The notes: generated by a model not told the origin, from the sequence alone. A stretch of 64,000 nt of DNA from Bradyrhizobium manausense (GCF_018129685.1 NZ_JAFCLG010000001.1:1178001-1242000), one strand, 5' to 3'. Positions 17,507 to 26,079 are shown, counted from the stretch's first letter. Made by a program: numbers and translations.

Positions 17507-17774
17507 GCTGTGCACTCAATGACAGTGCGCAACCTAACGGTGCCGCATTAAGAGATGTATTAATTTACGGGTTCCAGCTCTGAAGGGTAAATGAACGTCT
17601 AAGGGTGCGCCAGAAAACGCTGATGAAACGCGGATGTTGTCACCCGCTGCCCTGCGGTATCGTCAGATCAAGCGCTGATCGCGCGCACCATGGAGATGGC
17701 GAAGTGGGAGGATAGCCCGGCGGGCAGGCCGAAGCGGGCCACGCCTCACCGCTTTGATTGAGGCGGCCTTCGCC

Positions 17775-18083
17775 TCATGCCCGGGCCACCAGACGTGGAC
17801 GAAACACAGACTCGACGGTCGGGGCAGACAGAGCGGCCGGCCTTCGTGCCGACCGGCGCCGCGGGATGAAGAAGCTGTTGACGAGGATCGGCTCCTGATC
17901 GCCGAGCGCGGTTCGCTCCTTCGCCAGCAGGCTCATCACGGCGCGCATCTTCATGACTTCCTGCGCCACGAAACTGCAGTCCTCATCGCGATTGATCTGC
18001 TCATGCATGATTGCCTCGGCCTCGCGCATGCTGACGCGGAGCGCTCTGATCGTTCTGCGGAGTTCGTTGATGCGGTTGTCCAT
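17775..18083 (-). CDS. Small coiled-coil hypothetical protein
   Basis: A 102-residue cytosolic protein with no signal or membrane segment. Residues 1-75 look continuously helical and heptad-like (NRINELRRTIRAL, MREAEAIMHEQI, KMRAVMSLLAKE); the tail is basic and Pro/Arg-rich. ATG at 18083 is chosen because GGAGG stands 5 bases before it; an in-frame ATG four codons upstream lacks this. The family is not recognised. The 258-base gap on its downstream side shows only a small hairpin over the stop. Confidence 0.65.
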   Translation of the reverse strand: MDNRINELRRTIRALRVSMREAEAIMHEQINRDEDCSFVAQEVMKMRAVMSLLAKERTALGDQEPILVNSFFIPRRRSARRPAALSAPTVESVFRPRLVARA

Positions 18084-18436
18084 GTCTGCCTCCATCTCGG
18101 TCGCAGCATAAGAACAAAACATGAACAAATTGTCAATCGCCGCCTTGACCAGTTGCGACGCCATCGCTGATCAGCAAGAGCCACAGCTGCACACCCGCGA
18201 GCGACTTGATGACAAATTAGACAAGTCACCTCGCAGTCCCGGGCGCGAAAAGCTCTGCTGCAACGTCGCGCAATCGGACCATGCGGGCGATCTAACCTCC
18301 CGTGCAGCCAACGGATTTCTTGCCGAACGGGTTCACCGCACCGAGCCATCAAGCGGCTCAGCCGCTGCGCAAACCAACTGGCCCAAAATTCGCAATGAAT
18401 CTGCAAGCTGGCAATGGCGCAGAGCGGAGAGACGTC
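18084..18436. other. Divergent intergenic region with a 6-bp inverted repeat
   Basis: This 353-base gap separates the leftward coiled-coil gene from the rightward cupin-like gene and should hold both promoters. GACTTG (18203-18208) and CAAGTC (18222-18227) form a perfect inverted repeat around a 13-base AT-rich spacer, a weak operator candidate. No gene is evident. Confidence 0.4.
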
Positions 18437-19576
18437 ATGAACGTGCATGCTGCGGGCGATCTCAAGACCACAGGCCTCACCCACCCGAACGGTGCGCCGC
18501 TCCGCCTCAACACCCAGGACTTCGTTGCGATCGACCGCGACAGGAATGCGACGTTCGAGGCGACGTACCGTCCGCAAGCGCTCTACAACCGCGCCAACGA
18601 AGGCTTTCATGCCAACAACGAAACCTTCCTCCTGCACGAAGTCGCGACCAATTTGCCGATCTACCGGCCCGACACCGGCCCCACCGATTTCCATCTGCAT
18701 CTTCCGCCGGGCGGCTTTCAGCTCGTGCTGGTCACCTCGGGCGCGTTCACCTTCGACTATGACGGGCGCTGGTACAATGTCGGCCCCGGCGCGGTGATGC
18801 TGCAAAGCGCGATCGTGCACCGCCAGCTGTTCTACACCTGGTCGGGCCTGTCGACCGAAGAAAACCTGAAGACGCCGCAGACCGTGGTGCCGGACCCGAT
18901 CTCGATGGGCTACTCCGGCAAATTCCTCGAAGCTTTCATCACCGATCCCACCACTTTCCCGAACCCGACCATCGTCGGACCGGATCAGATCAACGAAGAC
19001 GAAACGCCGCGCGTCGCCTGGAGCCATCCGCTGCACGATCGTCCCGCCGATGCCGGCTTCTGGCTGCAGGATCCCCTCGCGCTGGACGCGCTTTACAAGC
19101 CGCTCGCCGACGGCTCGGTCAAATCGGCCCTGCAGGTTTACGTGCGCGATACCGGGATCGAGATTCCCAGCGGGCATCTCGTGACCGGCCACATCATCGC
19201 AACCGATCCGCGCGGGCATGGGCTGTTGCCCAAAAGCACGTCCGCGGCCGCGGACACGACGAGCTTTGCCAAGGGCGAGGTCGTGATCTATCGCGTCATC
19301 CGCGGCACGGCCGAATTCAAGAAAAAGGCGGGCGAGATCTTTGAACTCTCCGCCGGCGATGTGGTCACCGCGGGCAGGGATTCGATCAGCCTCATCGGCG
19401 TCGGCGAAAACACCCAGGTGCTGCGCCTCGGCCTGCTCAAGGGCATGAACGAGCTTCGCAGCTGGACGCCGACCCAGCGCGACGAGATCGATGGCCTCGC
19501 CGGCCAGATCATCACGCACAAGGACATCCGTCCGCTGCGCACCGAAGGCAAGCCGGTCGGATATCTGTACGCGTAG
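18437..19576 (+). CDS. Cupin-like (probable two-cupin) protein, substrate unknown
   Basis: A 379-residue cytosolic protein. The first barrel is suggested by TDFHLHLPPGGFQLVLVTSG, then FDYDGRWYNVGPGAVMLQSA and a later IVHRQLF, giving His residues where a metal could sit. A second barrel is suggested by RVIRGTAEFKKKAGEIFELSAGDVVTAGRDS, which lacks the histidine motif. I do not recognise a named family; an oxygenase or isomerase role is possible but unproven. ATG 18437 is taken because GGAGAG lies 6 bases upstream. A bidirectional terminator follows. Confidence 0.6.
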   Translation: MNVHAAGDLKTTGLTHPNGAPLRLNTQDFVAIDRDRNATFEATYRPQALYNRANEGFHANNETFLLHEVATNLPIYRPDTGPTDFHLHLPPGGFQLVLVTSGAFTFDYDGRWYNVGPGAVMLQSAIVHRQLFYTWSGLSTEENLKTPQTVVPDPISMGYSGKFLEAFITDPTTFPNPTIVGPDQINEDETPRVAWSHPLHDRPADAGFWLQDPLALDALYKPLADGSVKSALQVYVRDTGIEIPSGHLVTGHIIATDPRGHGLLPKSTSAAADTTSFAKGEVVIYRVIRGTAEFKKKAGEIFELSAGDVVTAGRDSISLIGVGENTQVLRLGLLKGMNELRSWTPTQRDEIDGLAGQIITHKDIRPLRTEGKPVGYLYA

Positions 19577-19582
19577 CCGCAC

Positions 19583-19615
19583 AAAAAAACGGCCCGCCGA
19601 AGCGGACCGTTAAAA
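19583..19615. terminator. Bidirectional intrinsic terminator
   Basis: A 10-bp stem (one G-T wobble) around a TTCG/CGAA tetraloop. On the minus strand it is followed by seven T, ending the leftward stress operon whose last gene stops at 19622. On the plus strand it follows the cupin-like gene by about 15 bases with a weaker TTAAAAT tail. Confidence 0.85.
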
Positions 19616-19621
19616 TCCCGA

Positions 19622-20242
19622 TTAGCGCAAAGGCCCGCCGTACAGCTGCCGCTCCTTACGGACTTCTTCGGCACCATAAGGCCGACTGGCGGGATCGAAC
19701 GCCTTCCATCCGGTCTTTTGCCAGACGGCACTTCGGTCCCGCAGATTGACGGCGGACTCGTTCAAGATCGAATCGAACCGAGAACGGTCAGCATCCGCGA
19801 CCCGCGCCGACACCAGCGTACCTCCGCGACGAACACCCTCGGCATAGGAATCTGCGTCCTCCCGCGAAATGCCGGCCTCGGTGAGCGCGCCGACAACACC
19901 GCCGGTCGCGGCTCCCGCGGCTGCACCGACCGCGGTGGCCGCCAGCCAGCCCGCTGCGACAACAGGTCCGAGCCCTGGGATCGCCAGCAAGCCAAGGCCG
20001 GCCAGAAGACCGGCGGTACCACCGAGGCCCGCACCGATGCCAGCACCCTTCCCGGCGCCTTCGGCGCGATCGTCGACGCCGTTGTGGTCGCGATCGACCT
20101 TCTTGTCATCGTTGAACCAACTGTCGGAGTTGTTGGCGACGATGCTGATGTCAGAATGCGGCACGCCGGCAGCCTCGAGCCGCTGAACCGCCTGCTGGGC
20201 GTCGCTGTATTTGTCGTAAAGACGGGAAATCGTAACAGTCAT
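19622..20242 (-). CDS. General stress protein 17M-like, glycine-rich
   Basis: A 206-residue protein. The N-terminal domain (residues 1-40, TISRLYDKYSDAQQAVQRLE and HSDISIVAN) matches the general stress protein 17M/YflT-like fold. The middle (about 62-125) is a long Gly/Ala-rich stretch of two hydrophobic segments resembling a glycine-zipper membrane hairpin. The C terminus returns to the first fold (GISREDADSYAEGVRRGGTLVSARV). It is 12 bases downstream of the PepSY-like gene, in one operon, and ends at a strong terminator. The role is stress-linked; the biochemistry is unknown. Confidence 0.75.
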   Translation of the reverse strand: MTVTISRLYDKYSDAQQAVQRLEAAGVPHSDISIVANNSDSWFNDDKKVDRDHNGVDDRAEGAGKGAGIGAGLGGTAGLLAGLGLLAIPGLGPVVAAGWLAATAVGAAAGAATGGVVGALTEAGISREDADSYAEGVRRGGTLVSARVADADRSRFDSILNESAVNLRDRSAVWQKTGWKAFDPASRPYGAEEVRKERQLYGGPLR

Positions 20243-20254
20243 TTTGATTCTTTC

Positions 20255-20587
20255 TTACTTGGTTGAATTGACGTTGCCTTGGAAGTCGACGCTGACGGCG
20301 GTGGCGGATCCACCCTTGCTGGCCTGGCCCCGCCAAACGCCCTTGTCGTCCTTCTTCAGCTCGGTGACGTTGGCGTAGCCGGCATCCTCGATCTTCGACT
20401 TGGCTTGTCCTTCGGTGAAACTGTTGCGGCCCGCGACGGGAGCGTCGGAGTTGTTCTGCCCCGAGCTGTTAACGGCGTTGTTGTTCGGTCCTGATTGCGC
20501 CGGCGGATTTTGCGCCGAAGCCGGAGCCGCCAATGCCGTGGCAGCCGCGAGTACGGAAATGCAAACAAGGAGTGACGGACGTTTCAT
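20255..20587 (-). CDS. Secreted PepSY-like small protein
   Basis: A 110-residue exported protein. Signal peptide residues 1-26 (VLAAATALAAPASAQ) are followed by a low-complexity Asn/Ser/Pro segment and then a compact domain (SFTEGQAKSKIEDAGYANVTELKKDDKGVWRG...) that looks like a PepSY/YpeB-type fold. ATG 20587 is chosen because it begins the signal peptide; the frame stays open far upstream without coding character. It is the first gene of the operon with the GSP17M-like gene. The promoter may be the EcfG-like element at 20617-20641. Confidence 0.72.
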   Translation of the reverse strand: MKRPSLLVCISVLAAATALAAPASAQNPPAQSGPNNNAVNSSGQNNSDAPVAGRNSFTEGQAKSKIEDAGYANVTELKKDDKGVWRGQASKGGSATAVSVDFQGNVNSTK

Positions 20588-20616
20588 GAATGTCTCCAGA
20601 CTGTAAGGAGTAAGCC

Positions 20617-20641
20617 AAGCCCTCATCGGAGCTTTCGTTCC
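20617..20641 (-). promoter_or_regulatory. Weak EcfG-like promoter candidate
   Basis: On the minus strand GGAAC (20641-20637) is followed after 17 bases by CTT, one mismatch from the GTT expected at -10. It is 30 bases before the PepSY-like ATG. Because the match is imperfect it is only suggestive. Confidence 0.35.
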
Positions 20642-20681
20642 TCGGCCTCCACTCTGATTTTCCGGCGTGCATCTGGGTTTA

Positions 20682-20706
20682 GGAACATATGTCCGGCCCC
20701 TCTGTT
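20682..20706 (+). promoter_or_regulatory. EcfG-type general stress promoter
   Basis: GGAAC at 20682-20686, 17 bases, then GTT at 20704-20706: the consensus of sigma-EcfG promoters in alphaproteobacteria. It points to the alpha/beta hydrolase at 20867, leaving an untranslated leader of about 150 bases. Confidence 0.6.
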
Positions 20707-20866
20707 GCGTCTGCACGACATGGCCCGTGAATGAGCATGCCGTCCCCTGAATTGGCGATTTGACCATGCGTGCGTTCCGTCGGCACTGCGAAGGTGACCT
20801 GCGGATCGACGGGAAGCTTCCCTTTCCTGCTCTCAAATAGCTGGCTCCAGTCAGCGAAAGTGTCAC

Positions 20867-21874
20867 ATGCGCATCCTCAAAAAACGTTCGCCCTCGCTGA
20901 CGGCCTCGACCCTTCGTGCCTTCGTGGAGCATCCATTGACTTCGGCCGTCGTCGCAACGGTCGGCCTGATGACCGCGGCTGCGATCGTCAATCGGCGGCT
21001 TGCGGACAAGGCACAGCGCGATCACCCGCCACAGGGTCGGTTCATCGACATCGACGGCGTTCGTCTGCATTACGTCGAGCGCGGATCCGGTCGCCCGCTG
21101 GTCCTGCTCCACGGCAACGGCAGCATGATCCAGGATTTCGAGTCGAGCGGCCTCATAGATCTCGCCGCCACGGACTATCGCGTGATCGTATTCGACCGTC
21201 CCGGCTTCGGCCACAGCCAGAGGCCCCGCAATGTCGTGTGGACACCTGCAGCCCAAGCCGACCTCTTCAAGAATGCGCTTGCGCATCTCGGCGTCGAAAA
21301 GGCGATCGTGCTCGGCCATTCCTGGGGCGCGTCAGTCGCTGTCGCGCTGGCAGGCAGACACCCCGCAATGGTCGAGGCCCTGATCCTCGCTTCGGGCTAT
21401 TATTTCCCGACCGCGCGCACCGACGCAATGATGGCGATGGCCGGGCCGGCCATCCCGGGTTTTGGCGATGTCCTCAGTCACACCATTTCACCGATCCTCA
21501 GCCGCCTGATGTGGCCGGCGATGCTAAGACAGCTGTTCGGACCGAAATCCGTCCCGCAAAAATTCGACGGCTTCCCCAAAGCGCTGGCCGTACGTCCGTC
21601 GCAGCTTCGTGCCGGCGCGGCCGAGGCAGCGTTGATGGTCCCGGCCGCGATGCTATCGGCGAAAACCTACGGAGAATTGGCCATGCCGGTCACCATCCTG
21701 GCCGGCGAAGACGATCGCCTCATCGACATCGACGAACAGTCCGGCCGGCTGCATGACGAGATCAAGCACAGCAAGATGCGCCGCGTCCCCAATGCCGGTC
21801 ACATGATCCAGCAGTCGGACACGGCTGACCTCATGGCCGCCGTTGACGAGGCTGCGGCAGGAACGCTGCACTAA
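20867..21874 (+). CDS. Membrane-anchored alpha/beta hydrolase
   Basis: A 335-residue hydrolase. An N-terminal hydrophobic segment (about 24-44, TSAVVATVGLMTAAAIVNRR) anchors it in the inner membrane. The fold signatures are LVLLHGNGSMIQDF (oxyanion region), FDRPGFGHS, the nucleophile elbow GHSWGAS (about residues 145-151), acid in AGEDDRLIDID and histidine in PNAGHMI. The sequence fits the epoxide hydrolase/haloperoxidase-type branch, substrate unknown. An EcfG-type promoter and the neighbouring stress genes suggest it belongs to the general stress response. Confidence 0.85.
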   Translation: MRILKKRSPSLTASTLRAFVEHPLTSAVVATVGLMTAAAIVNRRLADKAQRDHPPQGRFIDIDGVRLHYVERGSGRPLVLLHGNGSMIQDFESSGLIDLAATDYRVIVFDRPGFGHSQRPRNVVWTPAAQADLFKNALAHLGVEKAIVLGHSWGASVAVALAGRHPAMVEALILASGYYFPTARTDAMMAMAGPAIPGFGDVLSHTISPILSRLMWPAMLRQLFGPKSVPQKFDGFPKALAVRPSQLRAGAAEAALMVPAAMLSAKTYGELAMPVTILAGEDDRLIDIDEQSGRLHDEIKHSKMRRVPNAGHMIQQSDTADLMAAVDEAAAGTLH

Positions 21875-21921
21875 GACCCAAGCTCAAGTCGGGCAAATCC
21901 GATCGCGTACGGTCCGAATTA

Positions 21922-21946
21922 GGAACGTCCCGTACAGCGCTCAGTT
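21922..21946 (+). promoter_or_regulatory. EcfG-type general stress promoter of the catalase fusion
   Basis: GGAAC at 21922-21926, 17 bases, then GTT at 21944-21946, a perfect match to the alphaproteobacterial sigma-EcfG consensus. It lies 36 bases before the catalase ATG. Confidence 0.7.
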
Positions 21947-21981
21947 GGCTCTCCGTATCTCCTGCAATCGAAGGTCTTTCC

Positions 21982-23277
21982 ATGTATCATCACGTCAAGA
22001 AGCTCATGTTCACGGTCAGGGTCGACGAGCCGGATCCGCGGTTCGGCAACATGCTGCTGGAACAGTTCGGCGGCGCCAACGGCGAGCTGGCGGCCGCCAT
22101 GCAATACTCCATTCAGGGGCTCAATTGCGAAGACCCTGACCGCAAGGATCTCCTGATGGACATTGGCACCGAGGAGCTGAGCCATCTGGAGGTCGTCGGC
22201 GCCCTCGCGCGGCTGCATTTGAAGCCCATGAAGTTCGATCGCGAAGCGGCGGAAGCCGATCCGCTGATCGCGATCGCCGGCGGCGGCGGCGTCAGCCTTT
22301 GCAATTCGCAGGGCAACGCCTGGACGGCCGACTATCTTAAGATCACCGGCGAGCTCGACGTCGACCTCCGCAGCAACATCGCCGCGGAAGCCCGCGCCAA
22401 GATCGTCTATGAACGCCTGATCAATTTCTGCGACGATGCCGGCACCAAGGACGCCTTGCAGTTCCTGATGACACGCGAAATCACCCACATGAAGGCGTTC
22501 TCGCGCGCGCTGGAAAGCATGAAGAAGCCTGCCTTCAGCATCGGCCGCATCGCTCCGACGCCTGGTCTGGTGGACCAGTTCTTCAACGACTCCACGGGAG
22601 TCGGCGACAACGGAGAAATCGACACCAGGGGTCCGTGGAACGAGGGCGAAGACTGGGTGTTCATGGAATCGCCGGCGCTCCAGAGCGGCGAGCCCGGCAC
22701 GGCGTCTTCGATCGCTGCGGAGAGTTCGCCGTCGGAGCCGGCCATCGGCCTTGACGATCTGCTGATCGACCAGCTGCGCGACCTTCTGCATGCCGAGAAG
22801 CAACTGACCAAGGCGCTTCCTCAGATGATCGAGGCTGCGCGCTACGACCAGCTCTGCGAGCTGTTCACCGTTCATCTGGCCGAAACCGAAGCCCAGATCG
22901 AACGTCTGGACGAGTGTTTCGAACTGCTCGGCAAGAAGCCGCGCGCCAAGCCCTGCAAGGGCATGCAGGGACTTGTCGAGGAAGGCGACGAGGTGATCAA
23001 GGAGAGCGCCAGGAAGGACGATGCCGCTGCGGATCTCGCGCTGATCGGCGCGGCGCAGCGTGTCGAGCATTACGAGATTGCCGGCTACACGACGGCCCGC
23101 AACCTCGCGCAGCAGCTGCGGCACAGCGCCGTCGTCGCACTGCTGTCGAAGAACCTGGCCGAAGAAGAGAACGCGGATCAGCTGCTCAATCAGGTCGCGC
23201 GTTCGTTGATGTCGGTTGCGAAAATGCCTGCCCCGATCGAGCAGAGCTTCGCCAAGGATGACGCCGCTGGCGGTTAG
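21982..23277 (+). CDS. Manganese catalase fused to a DUF892 ferritin-like domain
   Basis: A 431-residue two-part protein. Residues 1-about 230 are a di-manganese catalase, which breaks hydrogen peroxide down to water and oxygen. Candidate metal ligands E35, E65, H68, E136 and H169 keep the family spacing (E-x29-E-x2-H, E-x32-H). A linker of about 25 Ser/Glu/Ala residues follows. Residues about 257-425 are a DUF892 (YciE/YciF) domain, beginning LDDLLIDQLRDLLHAEKQL and with the E-x2-H-type motif QRVEHYEIAGY. Both parts are four-helix ferritin-like units. No stop or frameshift separates them. An EcfG-type promoter precedes it and a hairpin follows. Confidence 0.9.
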   Translation: MYHHVKKLMFTVRVDEPDPRFGNMLLEQFGGANGELAAAMQYSIQGLNCEDPDRKDLLMDIGTEELSHLEVVGALARLHLKPMKFDREAAEADPLIAIAGGGGVSLCNSQGNAWTADYLKITGELDVDLRSNIAAEARAKIVYERLINFCDDAGTKDALQFLMTREITHMKAFSRALESMKKPAFSIGRIAPTPGLVDQFFNDSTGVGDNGEIDTRGPWNEGEDWVFMESPALQSGEPGTASSIAAESSPSEPAIGLDDLLIDQLRDLLHAEKQLTKALPQMIEAARYDQLCELFTVHLAETEAQIERLDECFELLGKKPRAKPCKGMQGLVEEGDEVIKESARKDDAAADLALIGAAQRVEHYEIAGYTTARNLAQQLRHSAVVALLSKNLAEEENADQLLNQVARSLMSVAKMPAPIEQSFAKDDAAGG

Positions 23278-23298
23278 GTCAGCACCGAAGCTCGAGAA

Positions 23299-23324
23299 GG
23301 CGGCCCCACTCGAATGGGGCCGCC
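23299..23324 (+). terminator. Hairpin after the catalase fusion gene
   Basis: GGCGGCCCCA and TGGGGCCGCC form a perfect 10-bp stem with a CTCGAA loop, 22 bases after the stop. The T tract is weak (GATTG), so termination may be partial. Confidence 0.7.
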
Positions 23325-23379
23325 GATTGCCAGGACATTCCCGATTTTACAAACCGCAAGGCGGTTGGAACGGATCAGC

Positions 23380-23541
23380 ATGACCCCGAGGATCAGAGAG
23401 CATCCCTGCCCGCTCTGCAACGGCACCGGCTTTCCCAAATCGAAGCAGCCCGCGCATCCCGGCCGCAAAATCTATCCAAACAAATGTGAGGCCTGCCAAG
23501 GCAAGGGAAAGATCACGGACATCGAGCGAAATGACCACTGA
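23380..23541 (+). CDS. Small zinc-ribbon protein
   Basis: A 53-residue protein with two CxxC knuckles of the DnaJ type, CPLCNGTG (C10, C13) and CEACQGKG (C36, C39), separated by a basic loop; it should bind one zinc. No other domain is present. The ATG at 23380 directly follows an AT-rich/GCG leader, and the frame upstream is not coding-like. It sits between the catalase fusion and another metal-binding protein; the function is unknown. Confidence 0.65.
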   Translation: MTPRIREHPCPLCNGTGFPKSKQPAHPGRKIYPNKCEACQGKGKITDIERNDH

Positions 23542-23666
23542 CTCGAGCTCACGGTTTCAGGGGTGAAGTCGACCTGCGCTCCTCGTCGACCGAAGCGCTT
23601 GCCCCTCGGCCAACGGGACTGGTAGTTCATGGGCGATCGAATGCGCCCGGAGCACCAGCTTCGCCC

Positions 23667-24134
23667 GTGAACCGTGACGTCACCAGAAGCTGCGGAAGCT
23701 GCACCGCCTGCTGCGATGGCTGGCTGCAGATCGAAGTGCGCGGACACAAGGTGCGCAAGGGGCAGCCGTGTCCGTTCAGCGTCGCGCACCAATGCTCGAT
23801 TTATCCGGAACGCCCCCAGCATCCCTGCCGCGAATTCGTCTGCGGCTGGCTGGTCCCGTCAAGCCCGCTGCCGGACTGGATGCGACCGGACCAATCGAGC
23901 ATGATCATGCTGGCCGCCAATTTCTTCTGGCGCGGGCTGCCGGTCGACGTCGTGGTGCCGGTCGGCGAGGCGCCAAGGAAGAAGGCGCTGGATTGGCTGA
24001 CCCAATTTTGCGCCGAGAACAGGCGGCTTCTGGTCTACCAGATCGGCGATGAATGGTTCGCTTTCGGACCGCCTCTGTTCCAGACCGACATTGCGGGCCG
24101 TCTCGCACGCAGCGAACCGCCGTGGGGCAATTGA
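23667..24134 (+). CDS. YkgJ-like cysteine-cluster protein
   Basis: A 155-residue cytosolic protein with GTG start at 23667. Eight cysteines in residues 9-59 (SCGSCTACCDGW, then CPF, CSIYPERP, CREFVCGW) give the pattern of the YkgJ/UPF0153 zinc- or iron-chelating family. The C-terminal 90 residues have no known motif. It probably belongs with the small zinc-ribbon gene 125 bases upstream. The function of the family is not established. Confidence 0.75.
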   Translation: MNRDVTRSCGSCTACCDGWLQIEVRGHKVRKGQPCPFSVAHQCSIYPERPQHPCREFVCGWLVPSSPLPDWMRPDQSSMIMLAANFFWRGLPVDVVVPVGEAPRKKALDWLTQFCAENRRLLVYQIGDEWFAFGPPLFQTDIAGRLARSEPPWGN

Positions 24135-24389
24135 AGCGGACCCAACGTAGGACCAAAGCTAAGCCAAAGACTCAACTTGCTTTTTTTGACAAAGAACCGG
24201 ACCGGCACACCGCGATGCGGCAGATCGCCGCGCGACACGCTTTGCTGGGAATAGTTGCTGATCAGACACACTCGGCCTGAAAAGCGAGTGGCGCGGTCCC
24301 AATCTATTTGTATATGGCATCTGGCATACATTACCTTCCGTTTTATCCCGGACCCATCAGAGAGTCCGCGGCGATAGAGGGGAAACCAG

Positions 24390-26039
24390 ATGAGGAAGGC
24401 CTTTCTGCTCAGCACAGGCTTTGCGGCCCTTTGCACAACCATAATTAGCAGCCCGCTAAGAGCGGCAACCATAGATGACGTGGTCGCGCGCCTCGATGCG
24501 CTCGAGCGCAGCAATGCCAAGCTCGCAAAGGAGAACGCCCAGCTCCGCGAACGCGTCAATCACATGGCCGAGCCGAAAGCCGCGGCGACCGCGGTCGCGC
24601 CGGCCTCGCCCAAGGGCAATCCGGTTCTGCACGCGGCGGTCGCGCCGTCCCCGGCCCCAGCATCGGCACCGGAGCACACCGTCGTCAGCATCGGCGGTGC
24701 CCCGCTCTACAGCAAGGCGCCCGGAAGCAATCCCTTCATCGACAACACCACGGTGACGCTCTACGGCCACGTCGATCTCTCCGGCGATATCTTCAATGCC
24801 GGCGTCTACGACCAGGGCACGAAGTTCGGCGTCGCCAGCAATCTCACCTATTTCGGCGTTCGTGCGCGGCACAATCTGGATCCCTATGGCTATCCCGGCT
24901 GGGCCGCCGTCGCGCAGTTCGAGTCGCTCGTCGAGGTCGCAGCCGTTCCGACCGAGCGCGCCGCATTCGGCACGCGCGACAGCTTCCTCGGCATGGAGAC
25001 CCCCTGGGGCACGATCAAGGCCGGCAAGGCAGATACGCCCTACAAGAAGGCGACGGCGAAGTTCGATCCATTCTCGGCCACGCTCGGCGACTACAACTCG
25101 ATCATGGGCAACACCGGCGGCGATCTCCGCGCCGAGTTCGATTGGCGCGCCGCGCATGCGATCTGGTACGAATCTCCGGTATGGAACGGCTTCCAGGCCA
25201 CATTCATGATCTCGCCGGGACAGAACACCGCGAAGGACAACAGCGACTACGCGCTCGGCGATTTCAACTGCCCCGCCACCTCGGCGCGCGGCAGCGGCTC
25301 GAGCTTCCCGCTCACATCGGCGCCGGAGGGCTGCACCGACGGCTCCTACGGCAATCTGTACAGCGCGTCGCTGACTTACAATCAGGGTGGGTTTACGGGC
25401 GTTGCCGCCTACGAACTGCACGAGGGCACCAACCGAACCGGCGACGAGGCCGTGACAGCGCTGAGCAACGGCACGGTTCTGACCGTGCCGCCGGGTGCGG
25501 TCGGCATCGCCAATGAATGGGCTGCGAAGGTCGGCGCGGGCTACAAGTTCAACGACATGATCGGCAGCCTCCAGCTGTACGGCATCTACGAGATCATGCG
25601 CCGCCAGAACACGGTCGCCGCCTTCAACGAGCGCTCGCGCGACGGCTACTTCCTGAGCGCGACCCAGACGATCGACAAATGGGACATCAATGCGTCATGG
25701 GCCCACGCCAATGCCTCGCCGGGTTCGCCGGGCACGGGCGTCCTGAACGCCTATCCCGTCCCGGGGGTCGCGGTCTCGGCTCCGGCCGGTGCCGCCGACT
25801 TCGCGCTCAACACGGTGGACTCGAGTGCGGATCAGTATGCGATCGGCGTGAAGTATCACTTCAGCCCGTTCGTGAGCTGGTACCTGGTCGGCAGCTATCT
25901 GCGCAACGGACCTGGCGCGCATTACTGCCTCGGCGTCAGCGGGCACGGCTACGGCGTCTGCGGACGCGACGCCAACAACAACGTCGTCGCCGGCAACAAG
26001 ACCGAGGCGGTCACGACCGGCATGACGTTTGACTTCTGA
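24390..26039 (+). CDS. Outer-membrane porin
   Basis: A 549-residue outer-membrane beta-barrel. The signal peptide ends near PLRAA (residue 27); residues 28-60 form a coiled coil (ARLDALERSNAKLAKENAQL), likely trimer stalk or peptidoglycan contact. A Pro/Ala linker leads into a barrel of alternating strands with constriction-loop-like signatures (FGTRDSFLGMETPWGTIKAG, GNTGGDLRAEFDWR). It ends in the terminal Phe (TGMTFDF) needed for outer-membrane insertion. The substrate is unknown. The 255 bases upstream are AT-richer and carry a direct repeat TGGCAT-C-TGGCAT near 24317-24330. Confidence 0.88.
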   Translation: MRKAFLLSTGFAALCTTIISSPLRAATIDDVVARLDALERSNAKLAKENAQLRERVNHMAEPKAAATAVAPASPKGNPVLHAAVAPSPAPASAPEHTVVSIGGAPLYSKAPGSNPFIDNTTVTLYGHVDLSGDIFNAGVYDQGTKFGVASNLTYFGVRARHNLDPYGYPGWAAVAQFESLVEVAAVPTERAAFGTRDSFLGMETPWGTIKAGKADTPYKKATAKFDPFSATLGDYNSIMGNTGGDLRAEFDWRAAHAIWYESPVWNGFQATFMISPGQNTAKDNSDYALGDFNCPATSARGSGSSFPLTSAPEGCTDGSYGNLYSASLTYNQGGFTGVAAYELHEGTNRTGDEAVTALSNGTVLTVPPGAVGIANEWAAKVGAGYKFNDMIGSLQLYGIYEIMRRQNTVAAFNERSRDGYFLSATQTIDKWDINASWAHANASPGSPGTGVLNAYPVPGVAVSAPAGAADFALNTVDSSADQYAIGVKYHFSPFVSWYLVGSYLRNGPGAHYCLGVSGHGYGVCGRDANNNVVAGNKTEAVTTGMTFDF

Positions 26040-26055
26040 TCAGAAAGGAAAATAT

Positions 26056-26079
26056 CGGGGAGCCGGTCGCGGCTCCCCG
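26056..26079. terminator. Bidirectional terminator between porin and gor
   Basis: CGGGGAGCC and GGCTCCCCG form a perfect 9-bp stem with a GGTCGC loop between the convergent porin and glutathione reductase genes. The flanking A-rich stretch gives a T-rich tail on the minus strand. Confidence 0.8.

Noticed and set aside
17548..17563. Possible CtrA box TTAA-N8-TTAA
   Set aside because: Spacing is 8 instead of 7 and the second half lacks the following C; it is not counted as a CtrA site.
20766..20840. 24-codon ORF in the leader of the membrane hydrolase
   Set aside because: No ribosome-binding site and no hydrophobic or known motif; probably chance within a 150-base leader.
24133..24280. Short open frame after the YkgJ-like gene
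   Set aside because: Poor ribosome site, low coding character and no recognisable motif; it lies in the AT-rich leader of the porin gene.
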